Counted from the stretch's first letter, positions 34,456 to 43,910 are shown. The stretch: DNA of 64,000 nt from an uncultured Acetatifactor sp. (GCA_934426825.1 CAKRYI010000013.1:1-64000), one strand, 5' to 3'. Program-made: numbers and translations. The notes: generated by a model from the letters alone, not told the origin.

Positions 34456-35430
34456 ATGAAAATCGGTAAAATATCGGAGAGCGTATTGAAACGCTCTGTG
34501 TTAAGACAGATACACACAAAAAGAGAAGAAATAGTAAGTGGCGCAGCGATAGGGGAAGACTGCGCCATTTTTGCGCAATCCGATGCCCAAATGGTGAGCT
34601 GTATGCAGGAAGCAGACTTGTCCGCAGTCACCGTAAAACAGTTGATTTACCGCTGTGCCAACAATTTGGCGGCGGCGGGCGCGGAGCCCTTTGCCCTGAT
34701 GATTACATTGCTGCTGCCGGAGGATACCGAGGAGGCGTCCCTGAAAAGCTGGATGACGGAGGCGGACAAGGCAGCCGCGGAGCTGTCCATGCAGATTGCC
34801 GGAGGGCAGACGAGGGTTACGGAGGCGCTTTGCCATCCGTACGCTGTTGTGACCGGTTACGGCAAATTGCCTACGGGCAGCAGAACTGTGGGAAAAGCGG
34901 AGCCGGGACAGGACATTGTCATCAGCAAGTGGATAGGTCTGGAAGGAACCGCCTGTCTGGCAAAGCATAACCGGGAAAAGCTGTTGGCAAGGTATCCGGC
35001 ATATCTGGTGGAGGAAGCGGAGGACTTTGACCGCTTTTTATCCATTATTCCGGAGGCTGCCACCGCCGGAAAGTCCAGCGTATGTGCGATGCACGACGCC
35101 TCAGAGGGAGGGATTTTCGCTTCACTCTGGGAACTGGCAGAAGGCGCAGGCGTTGGACTGACAATCGATTTAAAGAAACTGCCGCTTCGGCAGGAAACAG
35201 TGGAAGTATGTGAATGTCTGGGAGTAAATCCGTACGAGCTGCGCTCCGGCGGTTGTCTGATTATGACAAGCCGGGACGGACTGGGACTGGTGGCGGCATT
35301 GCAGGAAAAACAGATTCCGGCAGTTGTCGTCGGCAAGGTCACGGACAGCAAAGACAGGATTTTGCTCAATGAGGATGAGGTTCGCTACATGGAACGTCCC
35401 AAACAGGACGAAATTTATAAAATGATTTAG
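34456..35430 (+). CDS. AIR-synthase-related (PurM/HypE-fold) protein
   Basis: A 324-residue protein with the two-part PurM/ThiL/HypE/SelD fold. It has the N-terminal ATP-binding segment around GAAIGEDCAIF, LAAAGAEPFALMITLLLPE and the Gly-rich IAGGQTRVTEAL; the C-terminal AIRS_C half contains CAMHDASEGGIFASLWELAE and the closing ELRSGGCLIMTS. Members act as ATP-dependent ligases or kinases on small substrates. It is too far from PurM, ThiL or HypE for a confident call, and no hydrogenase or thiamine gene is near. It stands directly before an Lrp regulator and an aminotransferase (16-bp gap), which suggests an amino-acid-related role, inferred only from context. Confidence 0.8.
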   Translation: MKIGKISESVLKRSVLRQIHTKREEIVSGAAIGEDCAIFAQSDAQMVSCMQEADLSAVTVKQLIYRCANNLAAAGAEPFALMITLLLPEDTEEASLKSWMTEADKAAAELSMQIAGGQTRVTEALCHPYAVVTGYGKLPTGSRTVGKAEPGQDIVISKWIGLEGTACLAKHNREKLLARYPAYLVEEAEDFDRFLSIIPEAATAGKSSVCAMHDASEGGIFASLWELAEGAGVGLTIDLKKLPLRQETVEVCECLGVNPYELRSGGCLIMTSRDGLGLVAALQEKQIPAVVVGKVTDSKDRILLNEDEVRYMERPKQDEIYKMI

Positions 35431-35445
35431 CAGAAAGGAAAGGGT

Positions 35446-35934
35446 ATGAAAATGAGAGAAGAATTATTAGCGATTATCGAGAAAAACAGCCGTATCGATT
35501 TGAAGGAACTGGCGGTGATTCTCGGCGTGGAAGAGGTTGATGTGGTAAATGAACTGGCTGCACTGGAGGCAGAGGGAATTATCTGCGGATACCATACATT
35601 GATTAACTGGGAGAAAACCTCCAATGAGAAGGTAAGTGCGCTGATTGAGGTGCGCGTGACTCCCCAGAGAGGTCAAGGCTTTGACAACGTGGCAGAGCGT
35701 ATTTACAAATATCCCGAAGTGCGCAGCGTCTATCTGATGTCCGGCGGCTATGACCTTATGGTAATTCTGGAAGGCAAGACACTGAGAGAGGTTTCCACCT
35801 TTGTGTCCGATAAGCTGTCCACGTTAGACACCGTACTCAGTACCGCAACCCACTTTATTTTGAAAAAATATAAAGACCACGGTACCGTGTTCGGTCAGAA
35901 AAAAGATGATGAAAGAGAGATGATTACTCCATGA
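35446..35934 (+). CDS. Lrp/AsnC-family transcriptional regulator
   Basis: A 162-residue regulator with an N-terminal winged helix-turn-helix (LLAIIEKNSRIDLKELAVIL and EGIICGYHTLINW) and a C-terminal RAM ligand-binding domain (VSALIEVRVTPQ, VRSVYLMSGGYDLMVILEGK), which binds amino acids in this family. AGAAAGGAAAGGG lies upstream of the ATG. The stop overlaps the start of the aminotransferase gene (ATGA), so it probably regulates its own operon in response to an amino acid. The ligand cannot be told from sequence. Confidence 0.92.
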   Translation: MKMREELLAIIEKNSRIDLKELAVILGVEEVDVVNELAALEAEGIICGYHTLINWEKTSNEKVSALIEVRVTPQRGQGFDNVAERIYKYPEVRSVYLMSGGYDLMVILEGKTLREVSTFVSDKLSTLDTVLSTATHFILKKYKDHGTVFGQKKDDEREMITP

Positions 35935-37109
35935 GAAATCCATTAGCAGATAAAGTTGTTGACATTAAACCCTCCGGTATCCGTAAATTTTTTGACATTG
36001 TAAGCGAAATGAAGGACGCCATTTCTTTAGGTGTGGGCGAGCCGGATTTCGATACCCCCTGGCATATCCGCGACGAGGGAATCTATTCCCTGGAGAAGGG
36101 AAGAACCTTTTACACCTCCAATGCCGGATTGAAAGAGCTGAGAGAGGAAGTCTGCAATTATTTGCAGAGAAAACAGAATATACAGTATGACCCGCTTCAC
36201 GAAGTGCTGGTGACGGTGGGCGGCTCCGAGGCGATTGATATTGGTCTGCGCGCCATGTTAAATCCCGGAGAGGAAGTGCTGATTCCCCAGCCCAGCTACG
36301 TTTCCTATGAGCCCTGTACCGTACTGGCAGGCGGCGTGCCCGTAGTTATCAATCTGAAGGCTGAAAACGAGTTCCGCCTCACGGCTCAGGAACTGGAGGA
36401 CGCTATCACCGACAAAACCAAGGTGCTGATTTTGCCGTTCCCGAACAATCCTACCGGAGCCATTATGGAAAAAGAGGATTTGGAGGCAATCGCAGAGGTC
36501 ATTTTAAAACATGACATATTTGTCATGTCAGATGAAATCTATTCCGAACTGACCTACAAGGATAAGCATGTTTCCATCGCAAGCCTGCCCGGCATGCAGG
36601 AGAGAACCATTCTGATAAATGGTTTCTCCAAAGCATATGCTATGACCGGCTGGCGTCTGGGCTATGCCTGCGGTCCCCGCACCATTATTGAACAGATGAC
36701 GAAGATTCACCAGTTTGCCATTATGTGTGCGCCTACCACCAGCCAGTATGCTGCCGTGGATGCACTGAAAAACGGTGATGAGGATATTGCCGAGATGCGT
36801 GCGGCTTACAACCAGAGAAGACGTTTTCTGATGAATGCGTTCCGGGAGATGGGATTGGATTGTTTTGAGCCTTACGGTGCATTTTATGTGTTCCCCTGCA
36901 TCAAGGAATTCGGCATGACCAGTGACGAGTTTGCAACCCGCTTCCTGGAGGAAGAGAAGGTGGCAGCCGTTCCGGGTACGGCATTCGGAGAGTGCGGCGA
37001 GGGATATTTGAGAATCTCCTACGCATACTCTCTGGAGAAATTAAAGGTTGCCATCGGACGACTGGAGCACTTTGTCACCAAACTGCGCAAGGAACAGGCA
37101 GAGAAGTAG
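35931..37109 (+). CDS. PLP-dependent class I/II aminotransferase
   Basis: A 392-residue fold-type I aminotransferase. Visible are the N-terminal SLGVGEPDFDTPWHI, the cofactor-contacting FPNNPTGAIM and SDEIYSELTY, the Schiff-base Lys in NGFSKAYAMTGWRLGY, and the C-terminal substrate Arg in YLRISYAYS. It most resembles aspartate/aromatic aminotransferases of the PatA/AspC-like group. It is translationally coupled to the Lrp-type regulator upstream. The amino-acid specificity is not determined by what I can see. Confidence 0.92.
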   Translation: MRNPLADKVVDIKPSGIRKFFDIVSEMKDAISLGVGEPDFDTPWHIRDEGIYSLEKGRTFYTSNAGLKELREEVCNYLQRKQNIQYDPLHEVLVTVGGSEAIDIGLRAMLNPGEEVLIPQPSYVSYEPCTVLAGGVPVVINLKAENEFRLTAQELEDAITDKTKVLILPFPNNPTGAIMEKEDLEAIAEVILKHDIFVMSDEIYSELTYKDKHVSIASLPGMQERTILINGFSKAYAMTGWRLGYACGPRTIIEQMTKIHQFAIMCAPTTSQYAAVDALKNGDEDIAEMRAAYNQRRRFLMNAFREMGLDCFEPYGAFYVFPCIKEFGMTSDEFATRFLEEEKVAAVPGTAFGECGEGYLRISYAYSLEKLKVAIGRLEHFVTKLRKEQAEK

Positions 37110-37173
37110 GAAAGCAGAAGTTCCCGCAACCGGGAAGAACAACCATTAAGTGTGTGAAAGGCATGGATTTGTT

Positions 37174-37668
37174 ATGCACATTGTATTGCATCAGCCGGAG
37201 ATTCCGGCAAATACGGGAAATATCGGGAGAACCTGTGTGGCAACCGGTACAAGCCTGCATCTCATAGAGCCGTTGGGTTTTCGGCTGAACGAAAAGGAAA
37301 TCAAGAGAGCCGGCATGGATTACTGGGAGCATTTGGACGTCACCCGCTATGTGAATTTTGATGAATTTCAGCAAAAACACCCCGGCGCCAAAATATGGAT
37401 GGCTACCACCAAGGCAAAGCATTCTTATACGGATGTGTCCTTTGGACCGGATGATTTTATCATGTTTGGAAAGGAAAGCGCCGGAATCCCGGAGGAGATT
37501 CTGGTGGAGCATGAGGATACCTGTATCCGTATTCCCATGCTGCCGACCATACGCTCCCTGAATCTGTCCAATTCCGTGGCGATTGTGCTCTACGAGGCAC
37601 TGCGGCAGAACGGATTCGGCAATATGCAGCTGGAAGGGGAACTTCACAGGCTGCACTGGAAAGAATAA
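37174..37668 (+). CDS. trmL: tRNA (cytidine/uridine-34 2'-O)-methyltransferase
   Basis: A 164-residue SPOUT methyltransferase that methylates the ribose of the wobble base in tRNA-Leu isoacceptors. It shows the TrmL start IVLHQPEIPANTGNIGRTC, the middle IMFGKESAGIP and the knot IRIPMLPTIRSLNLSNSVAI. The frame opens at 37150, but the family begins at MHIVLHQPEI, so I use ATG 37174; a GAAAGG lies at 37156-37161. The stop codon shares a base with the ATG of the next gene (TAATG), which indicates coupling. Confidence 0.94.
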   Translation: MHIVLHQPEIPANTGNIGRTCVATGTSLHLIEPLGFRLNEKEIKRAGMDYWEHLDVTRYVNFDEFQQKHPGAKIWMATTKAKHSYTDVSFGPDDFIMFGKESAGIPEEILVEHEDTCIRIPMLPTIRSLNLSNSVAIVLYEALRQNGFGNMQLEGELHRLHWKE

Positions 37669-38243
37669 TGGCAGATTTTTTGCTTGTAAGACACGGGGAA
37701 CCGGATTATGACGCCATTGCCGGAATCGGCTTTTTCGGATTCGGTCGTGCGCTCGCTCCCTTGACGGAGGAGGGCGTGCGGCAGGTAGAGAAAACCGCGG
37801 AGGATACGAGGCTTTTGGACGCGGAGTTTATCGTCAGTTCCCCCTACACCAGAGCATTGCAGACTGCAGCCATTCTTGCCGGAAAACTCAATAAAAAAGT
37901 GATTGTGGAGCCGGAGTTGCATGAGTGGATTGCGGACAAGACCAATCATATTGCATCCGCCGCAGAGGCGGATGTTCTTTTTCAGGAATTTCACCGCTTT
38001 CGGGGAGAGTATCCTGCGGACGCCGGGGAAAAAGAATGGAAATGGGAAACCGTATCCTCCGTCAGAGCACGGGTGCGTCGTGTGGCGGATAAATACGCCT
38101 CTTTTCGTAAAGTGATTCTGGTGGGACACGGAATAGCGTTCCGCACACTGACGGATATTGAAAAAATGGCTCCGGCACAAATCATCGAATGCCATTACGA
38201 GAAAGGACAGCCGGACTGCGAATATCACTTTTTAGACACTTAG
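37668..38243 (+). CDS. Histidine phosphatase family protein
   Basis: A 191-residue member of the phosphoglycerate-mutase-like histidine phosphatases. The phosphohistidine motif LVRHGEPDYD is at the N-terminus, SSPYTRALQTA follows, and the second catalytic His is in ILVGHGIAFRTL. It is likely a small phosphatase; the substrate is unknown. It starts on the last base of the trmL stop, so the two are cotranslated. Confidence 0.9.
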   Translation: MADFLLVRHGEPDYDAIAGIGFFGFGRALAPLTEEGVRQVEKTAEDTRLLDAEFIVSSPYTRALQTAAILAGKLNKKVIVEPELHEWIADKTNHIASAAEADVLFQEFHRFRGEYPADAGEKEWKWETVSSVRARVRRVADKYASFRKVILVGHGIAFRTLTDIEKMAPAQIIECHYEKGQPDCEYHFLDT

Positions 38244-38317
38244 AATCTGTAGTTTCTGCATATTTTTCCCGCAGGCAGGAGAGCCTATTTTTATAAAAAA
38301 CAGGCGGCGGGAGGCGG

Positions 38318-39286
38318 ATGCGCAGGATGAAATTTGACCGGTCGGGCCCTTTTGGGGCAATGGAACTGTATACAAAGTCAGAGCCCGGAAAGGCATTTCT
38401 GGAGTGTAAGCTGCATTTGGAAAGTGGGGAAACACTGTGCGGTTCCGAGGCGGACCGCGGTTATCTGGAAGTGGAGATTTGGGATAAAGAAGAGAGACTT
38501 GTTTTCTACTGTCGACAGGCGGCGGGCGGAGAGGAACCCATAAGGGGAATTTTGCTGCACCCGCACCTATGGCAGGGAGCAGAGTGCCCTTACCGCTATT
38601 TTTTCCGTGCCCGGATATGGCAGAACGGGAACGTTGAGGATACGTTTGAGCAAAACTTTACTTTGTGTGAGTTTCGCCATATCCCCGGAAAGGGCTGGTA
38701 TCTGAACGGGGAAGCCTTTGAAATGCGGCCGGTTGGTTACGAGATTCCCACGAAAGAAAATGCCAAACTCTGCTATGAGATTTCCGCACAGGAAAATGTC
38801 AAACTTTGCTATGCGCAGATTCGCAGAGATCTGGAGCGGATTCTTAAGATGGGAGCCAATACCGTCTGTCCGGTGGCAAAACAGATTATGCCGGGATTTC
38901 TTTCCCTGTGTGAAGAACTGGGGCTGGTGGTTTACCGGAATATGTGCGAAACACCGGTGGAAACCCCGATTGCGCTTTTCAACAGGCTTACCGGAGAGCA
39001 GTTTTATCGGTACAAGGCGCGCTGGAGCAAAGAGCCTTTTGTATATATCAATCCGAACAGTCTGTTGTGGCAGGAAAACGGCAATGCCGAGGTAACGGTC
39101 TACAGTAATCAGAAAAAGGTTGCATTGTATGTGGAGGGCGTGTTGTTTGAGTTCCAGTCCGACGGGCCGGAATTCCGTTTTCAGGAAATACCGGTGAAAA
39201 AGCTGCCCTTGCGGCTTTCCGCGGAGGCGGAGGAGTGCGGAATGTCCGTGACGGCACAGCCGGTTCACAGAATTTTCACAAAATAA
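38318..39286 (+). CDS. GH2-like beta-sandwich protein without catalytic barrel
   Basis: This 322-residue protein looks like the accessory parts of a family 2 glycoside hydrolase with the TIM barrel lost. The first about 110 residues read like the immunoglobulin-like domain (HPHLWQGAECPYRYFFRARI). A segment resembling the barrel entry follows (FRHIPGKGWYLNGEAFEMRP, then RRDLERILKMGANTVCPV), but the catalytic Glu-bearing strands are replaced by a short piece (CEELGLVVYRNM). The end matches GH2 C-terminal Ig-like domains (VTVYSNQKKVALYVEGVLFE). There is no signal peptide. It is probably inactive as a hydrolase; a sugar-binding role is possible. An 18-residue stretch near 148-165 repeats the motif Asn-x-Lys-Leu-Cys-Tyr twice. 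Confidence 0.6.
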   Translation: MRRMKFDRSGPFGAMELYTKSEPGKAFLECKLHLESGETLCGSEADRGYLEVEIWDKEERLVFYCRQAAGGEEPIRGILLHPHLWQGAECPYRYFFRARIWQNGNVEDTFEQNFTLCEFRHIPGKGWYLNGEAFEMRPVGYEIPTKENAKLCYEISAQENVKLCYAQIRRDLERILKMGANTVCPVAKQIMPGFLSLCEELGLVVYRNMCETPVETPIALFNRLTGEQFYRYKARWSKEPFVYINPNSLLWQENGNAEVTVYSNQKKVALYVEGVLFEFQSDGPEFRFQEIPVKKLPLRLSAEAEECGMSVTAQPVHRIFTK

Positions 39287-39375
39287 TCACTTTTCCATGA
39301 CATTTTATTCATACAATAACATAACGGAAAAAGAGCGGGCATTTGCCTGCAGAATCAATATATGGGAGGAAAATC

Positions 39376-40380
39376 ATGATTGAGGTAACAAATCTTACGA
39401 AAAAGTATGGCGACCATATCGCTGTCGATCATCTCTCTTTTCGTGTAGAAAAAGGACAAATCTATGGGTTCCTTGGCCCCAACGGAGCCGGTAAATCCAC
39501 CACAATGAATATTATAACAGGGTATCTTGCAGCCACCGACGGTACGGTGACGATTGACGGCAAAGATATTCAGAAAGACCCGGAGGAGGCAAAGAAATGT
39601 ATCGGCTATCTGCCGGAGCTGCCTCCGCTGTACATAGACATGACCGTGCAGGAGTATCTGCATTTTGTGGCTGAACTGAAAAAAGTGCCGAAAAAGGACA
39701 GAAGCAAGCAGGTTGCGGACGTCATGGAAATGACACATATTACCGACAAAAAAGACCGTCTGATTAAGAACCTGTCCAAAGGTTATAAGCAGAGAGTCGG
39801 ATTGGCGCAGGCAATTTTAGGTTATCCTGAGGTTATCATTTTGGATGAGCCCACCGTAGGTCTTGACCCCAAGCAGATTATCGAAATCCGCGACTTAATT
39901 AAGGAACTCGGCAAGAATCATACCGTGATTCTCAGTTCCCATATTTTGTCCGAGGTCAGTGCGGTTTGCGACCATATCATGATTATCGACCATGGAAAAC
40001 TGGTGGCAAGCGATTCCCCCGAAGGACTGCAGAAACTGATGAGTGGCTCCAGAGAAATCAACCTTACCGTGAAGGGAAGCTACGAAGAGGTGGAAAAAAC
40101 GCTCTTGGAGATTCCGAATGTGGATAAGGTGGAGCACAGGGGCGAAGAGGGTGACGGCTGTGTGAAGGTAGCCGTACTTGCCAAGGAAGATGCGGACATC
40201 AGAGAGGCATTGTTCTACGGACTGGCAGAGGCGAAGCTGCCGATTCTGGCAATGAGTCTGGCTGAGAAATCTTTGGAAGATATTTTCCTCGAATTGACAG
40301 ACAATGTGGCACCCACTGAGGTGACCAAACGGAAGCTGTTTAAGAAAAAGAAAACGGAAGCGGAAGAGGAGGATAAATAA
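39376..40380 (+). CDS. ABC transporter ATP-binding protein (GldA-like)
   Basis: A 334-residue ATPase. Walker A is GPNGAGKST, the Q-loop region is GYLPELPPLY, the signature reads LSKGYKQRVGLAQAI, Walker B is VIILDEPTVGLDP and the H-loop SSHILSEV. A C-terminal extension of about 110 residues, ending in a Lys-rich tail, resembles those of GldA/NatA-type ATPases. GGGAGG at 39364-39369 supports ATG 39376; the frame is open further upstream. The membrane partner follows one base after the stop, so the three genes 39376-43104 form one operon. Confidence 0.92.
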   Translation: MIEVTNLTKKYGDHIAVDHLSFRVEKGQIYGFLGPNGAGKSTTMNIITGYLAATDGTVTIDGKDIQKDPEEAKKCIGYLPELPPLYIDMTVQEYLHFVAELKKVPKKDRSKQVADVMEMTHITDKKDRLIKNLSKGYKQRVGLAQAILGYPEVIILDEPTVGLDPKQIIEIRDLIKELGKNHTVILSSHILSEVSAVCDHIMIIDHGKLVASDSPEGLQKLMSGSREINLTVKGSYEEVEKTLLEIPNVDKVEHRGEEGDGCVKVAVLAKEDADIREALFYGLAEAKLPILAMSLAEKSLEDIFLELTDNVAPTEVTKRKLFKKKKTEAEEEDK

Positions 40381-40381
40381 G

Positions 40382-42493
40382 ATGTTAGCCATCTATAAGA
40401 GAGAATTAAAATCGTATTTCAATTCCTTTATCGGATTTTTGTTTATTGCAGTGACACTGTTTTTTCTGGGATTGTATTTTGGCGGAAACAGCCTGTTAGG
40501 TGGCTCTCCGTACTTTGCAAGTACCATAGCGGGAGCGGCATTCATTTTCCTTGTCAGCGTACCGATTTTGACGATGAAAGTGTTGGCGGATGAAAAGAGA
40601 AGCAAGACGGACCAGCTGATTTTGACGGCTCCGGTTTCTGTGGGCAGTATCGTCGTTGGTAAATTCCTTGCACTGATTACTATTTTCCTGATTCCGGTAG
40701 CCATTATCAGCACTTACCCGCTTATTATGAGCAAGTTTGGTTCGATTCCCATGGGGCAGGCTTATCTTGCAATTTTGGCGTATTTCCTGTTTGGTATGAC
40801 AGCCATTGCCATCGGTCTGTTCGTATCCTCCCTGACGGAGAGTCAGGTGATTGCGGCAGTTTTGGGATTTGCCATTTTGTTTATCGGCTATATGATGTCT
40901 TCCATATGTTCTCTCATTTCCTCCAATGGAAACTGGGTTACAAAGATTTTGAGATGTTTTGATTTATATACCCATTTTGCAGAAATGCTGAACGGTACAC
41001 TGAATCTGGTGGGAGTTGTCTATTATGTTTCCCTCACGGCACTGGTTCTGTTTTTGGCGGCGCAGTCCATTCAGAAGAGACGTTACAGCGTGTCCGTCAG
41101 CCATTTCAGTGTCGGCGCGTACAGTACGGGAATGATTGCGGTAGCGGTAGCTGTTGTAGTCGTGTTGAATATTGTTATGAGTGAAATGCCTGCAACATGG
41201 ACTTCCGTGGATGTGACCAGTGATAAGCTGTATTCTCTTACGGATGCCACAAAGGAATTTGTATCCGGTATTCAGGAGGATGTTACTATTTATGTACTGG
41301 TAAATGAGGACAATCAGGATTCGACTTTGCAACAGACTTTGCAGAGATATGAAGCATCCTCTGACCATATAAAAGTAGAGTATGTGGATCCTACTATCAA
41401 TCCTCAGTTTTATAAACAATATACTGATGAATTGATTTCCACCAATAGTCTGATTGTTGTTAGTTCCAAGAGAAGCAAGGTAATCAATTACACCAACATT
41501 TATCAGGCAAGTTATGATTATAGCACATATACCTCAAGTGTTACCGGTTATGATGGCGAGGGACAGATTACCAGTGCAATCGATTATGTACTCACGGATG
41601 ATACGCCCAAGGTGTATCTGACGGAGGGACATGGGGAAGCAACCCTCACGGGAACTTTTTCCGCGGGTCTGAAAAAACAGAATGTAGAATATGACACAAT
41701 TAATCTGATAAATTATGATGCAGTGCCGGAAGATGCAGCATGCCTGTTCATTGACGGCGCAACCACAGATATCTCTTCGGATGACAAAGATAAGATTATT
41801 TCCTATCTGGAAAACGGTGGAAATGTGGTACTGGTAACAGCATATATACAGGATGCCACACCGAATCTGGATGCTGTTATGGGATATATGGGTATGAGTA
41901 TTGCGGATGGACTGGTAATAGATCAGGCAAAGGGTAATTCCTATGGTAATCCTTATTATCTGCTTCCCAATGTAGAAGTTTCTGCTTATACCTCCGGTGT
42001 ATACGGAAAGGGATATGTATTTTCACCTCTTGCACAGGGTATTTTGATTGATAATGAGGAAGCGGAAGGCATGACTTACAGCAAATTTCTTACCACTTCC
42101 GATGAAGCATATGCTAAGACATCTCTTAAGAGTGCGGATGATTACGGAAAAGAAGAAGGAGATGTGGACGGACCTTTTGCTATTGGTGTGTCCGCTGAGA
42201 AGAGCTTAGAGAACGGCAACGCAACCATGGTTGTTCTTGGATGCCAGACTTTCTTTACGGATGATGTCAGCTCCGCGGTAAGCAATACCAACCTTACTGT
42301 CTTTAACAATGTTATTGGAAAATTTACGCAGCATCAGGGCAATGTTTCCATTCCGGTAAAGGAATATACAGCATCCCAGCTTATGGTAACACGTCTCGGT
42401 GTGTTTGTTCTCTTCCCGTTACTTGCCGCTGTACTGCCGGTAGCATTCCTGATTGCAGGCTTTGTAATCTGGCTCAGAAGGAGGAAACGGTAA
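40382..42493 (+). CDS. Fused GldF-like permease and GldG-like extracellular protein
   Basis: A 703-residue fusion. Residues 1 to about 240 are an ABC-2-type permease with six hydrophobic segments, like GldF. A further membrane segment (about 250-270) begins a GldG-like part with the ABC_transp_aux-type domain: VDVTSDKLYSLTDATKEFV, IYVLVNEDN, TEGHGEATLTG, FIDGATTDIS and GGNVVLVTAY, closing with a C-terminal membrane helix and a Lys/Arg stop-transfer sequence (about 675-703). In Bacteroidetes GldF and GldG are separate and needed for gliding; in Firmicutes such systems are common and their cargo is unknown. It overlaps the next gene by one base. Confidence 0.85.
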   Translation: MLAIYKRELKSYFNSFIGFLFIAVTLFFLGLYFGGNSLLGGSPYFASTIAGAAFIFLVSVPILTMKVLADEKRSKTDQLILTAPVSVGSIVVGKFLALITIFLIPVAIISTYPLIMSKFGSIPMGQAYLAILAYFLFGMTAIAIGLFVSSLTESQVIAAVLGFAILFIGYMMSSICSLISSNGNWVTKILRCFDLYTHFAEMLNGTLNLVGVVYYVSLTALVLFLAAQSIQKRRYSVSVSHFSVGAYSTGMIAVAVAVVVVLNIVMSEMPATWTSVDVTSDKLYSLTDATKEFVSGIQEDVTIYVLVNEDNQDSTLQQTLQRYEASSDHIKVEYVDPTINPQFYKQYTDELISTNSLIVVSSKRSKVINYTNIYQASYDYSTYTSSVTGYDGEGQITSAIDYVLTDDTPKVYLTEGHGEATLTGTFSAGLKKQNVEYDTINLINYDAVPEDAACLFIDGATTDISSDDKDKIISYLENGGNVVLVTAYIQDATPNLDAVMGYMGMSIADGLVIDQAKGNSYGNPYYLLPNVEVSAYTSGVYGKGYVFSPLAQGILIDNEEAEGMTYSKFLTTSDEAYAKTSLKSADDYGKEEGDVDGPFAIGVSAEKSLENGNATMVVLGCQTFFTDDVSSAVSNTNLTVFNNVIGKFTQHQGNVSIPVKEYTASQLMVTRLGVFVLFPLLAAVLPVAFLIAGFVIWLRRRKR

Positions 42494-43104
42494 TGAATAA
42501 GCAGTCCAAACAGTTATTGATTTTATTGATTGTATTGGTGCTTTTGGTGGCAGGCTTTTTCGGACTGAAACAATATAATAAAGTCCAGAGTGAAAAAGGC
42601 GAAGAGGACACCAAAATCACCGTAGTGGATGTGAACAAGGACGACATTCTCAAACTGAGTTATGTCTACGATGGCGAAACTTACACTTTTGAAAAGCAGG
42701 ACGGAACATGGTATTATGCGGACGACCATTCTCTGAATGTCACACAGTACAAAATCGGAAACATGGCGACCATGGTTGCTCCGTTGAAAGCACAGCAGGT
42801 GCTGGAGAACGTTACAGATATGACACAGTATGGACTGGCACAGCCGGAGCGTACCATTCAATTCGAGACGGCAGACGCAAGCTATATCTTTGAAGTGGGC
42901 GACTACAATTCCGTGGCAGGTGTGCGCTATATCTGCGAGCCTTCCGGAACTACCGTATATGCGGTGGACTCCGGTGTCGTCAGCATTTTTGATAAGTCGC
43001 TGGATGACGTGGTGGAGACTACGGAAGAAACGACGGAGGAAACAACAGACGAGTCCACTGAGGATGTTTCCGAAGCGGGTACCGATGCAGACATTGCAGA
43101 GTAA
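42493..43104 (+). CDS. DUF4340-domain membrane-anchored protein
   Basis: A 203-residue protein with one N-terminal membrane helix (about residues 7-24), an extracellular DUF4340 domain (VVDVNKDDILKLSYVYDGET, YGLAQPERTIQFET, GVRYICEPSGTTVYAVDSGV) and a low-complexity Glu/Thr/Asp tail of about 30 residues. DUF4340 proteins are routinely encoded after GldG-type genes and are thought to be part of the same export machine. Their biochemical role is not known. A strong hairpin follows. Confidence 0.85.
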   Translation: MNKQSKQLLILLIVLVLLVAGFFGLKQYNKVQSEKGEEDTKITVVDVNKDDILKLSYVYDGETYTFEKQDGTWYYADDHSLNVTQYKIGNMATMVAPLKAQQVLENVTDMTQYGLAQPERTIQFETADASYIFEVGDYNSVAGVRYICEPSGTTVYAVDSGVVSIFDKSLDDVVETTEETTEETTDESTEDVSEAGTDADIAE

Positions 43105-43148
43105 ACTTGTCGACAGATATAAATACAACAGAAAATGAAAGTAAAAAA

Positions 43149-43197
43149 GGACCTGCGGAAACCGACATGAAAATCGGCAGCCGCAGGTCTTTCTAAT
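43149..43197. terminator. Bidirectional terminator between the ABC operon and niaR
   Basis: GGACCTGCGG (43149-43158) pairs with CCGCAGGTCT (43181-43190), with an inner ACCGA/TCGG stem. Short T-rich and A-rich flanks on the two sides allow it to serve both convergent units. Confidence 0.8.
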
Positions 43198-43204
43198 AAA
43201 AATA

Positions 43205-43732
43205 TCAGTTTTCCATCAGAAAACCTTTACTCCGTAATTCAGCTTTTATCAGTTCCAGCGCCTTCTCCGAGGGAGCCTGAATGGTATGGTAGTGGCAGTC
43301 CTCCGTCAGTTCTTTCAGGAGCTTTGATTTGCTCCTTGCCATTTTACGGCAGAAATCTTCCGCGTCCTTTATGTCATTGATAACCAGATCCACCTCAATC
43401 TGACCGTAAAGGTCATGTTCCACGGAAACATTCAGCACACGCCCGCCATAGTCCAGAATGGATTGAAATTCTTCCATAGTCTGCTCAGCGGTGTGTTTTA
43501 CCCGGATGACAGCGGTGCAGCCGTTTTTCCGCTCCTGAGGGTGGAACAGCATATATCCTTTATTGGTGGAAAGAATATCCCGGTTCTCTGCCCGGAGCAA
43601 TGCAATATCCTGTACGATAACCTGCCTGCTGACACCGAAACGCCGCGCAAGTTCTGTGCCGCTTACCGGTGCGGATTTTTCATTTAAATAGTCCATGATT
43701 GCCGTTCTGCGGGCATTTCCATCCAGATTCAT
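43205..43732 (-). CDS. niaR: NAD biosynthesis repressor NiaR (3H domain)
   Basis: A 175-residue repressor. The N-terminal HTH_11 domain (RRTAIMDYLNEKSAPVSGTE, FGVSRQVIVQDIALLR) binds DNA. The 3H domain carries its three conserved His regions: VKHTAEQ, VEHDLYGQIEVDLV and CHYHTIQAP. NiaR proteins bind nicotinic acid and repress niacin uptake and NAD synthesis genes. None of those genes is in this window, so it acts elsewhere or on itself. GGAGG precedes the ATG at 43732 on the minus strand. The call fits the YrxA/NiaR family in length and motifs. Confidence 0.93.
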   Translation of the reverse strand: MNLDGNARRTAIMDYLNEKSAPVSGTELARRFGVSRQVIVQDIALLRAENRDILSTNKGYMLFHPQERKNGCTAVIRVKHTAEQTMEEFQSILDYGGRVLNVSVEHDLYGQIEVDLVINDIKDAEDFCRKMARSKSKLLKELTEDCHYHTIQAPSEKALELIKAELRSKGFLMEN

Positions 43733-43910
43733 AGCTTTCCTCCATCACTTACAATACCAATATCATACCACAGCAAGGCATTTTTAGCAAAAAAAAGCAG
43801 AGATTTCGTAGGAATTTACAGCAAAAAATATATAGAAAACTGATGCGTTTTTCATTACAATATATTACAATAGAGGTAGGGGAAGAGTATAGAATGGAGA
43901 GTGATTCCGA

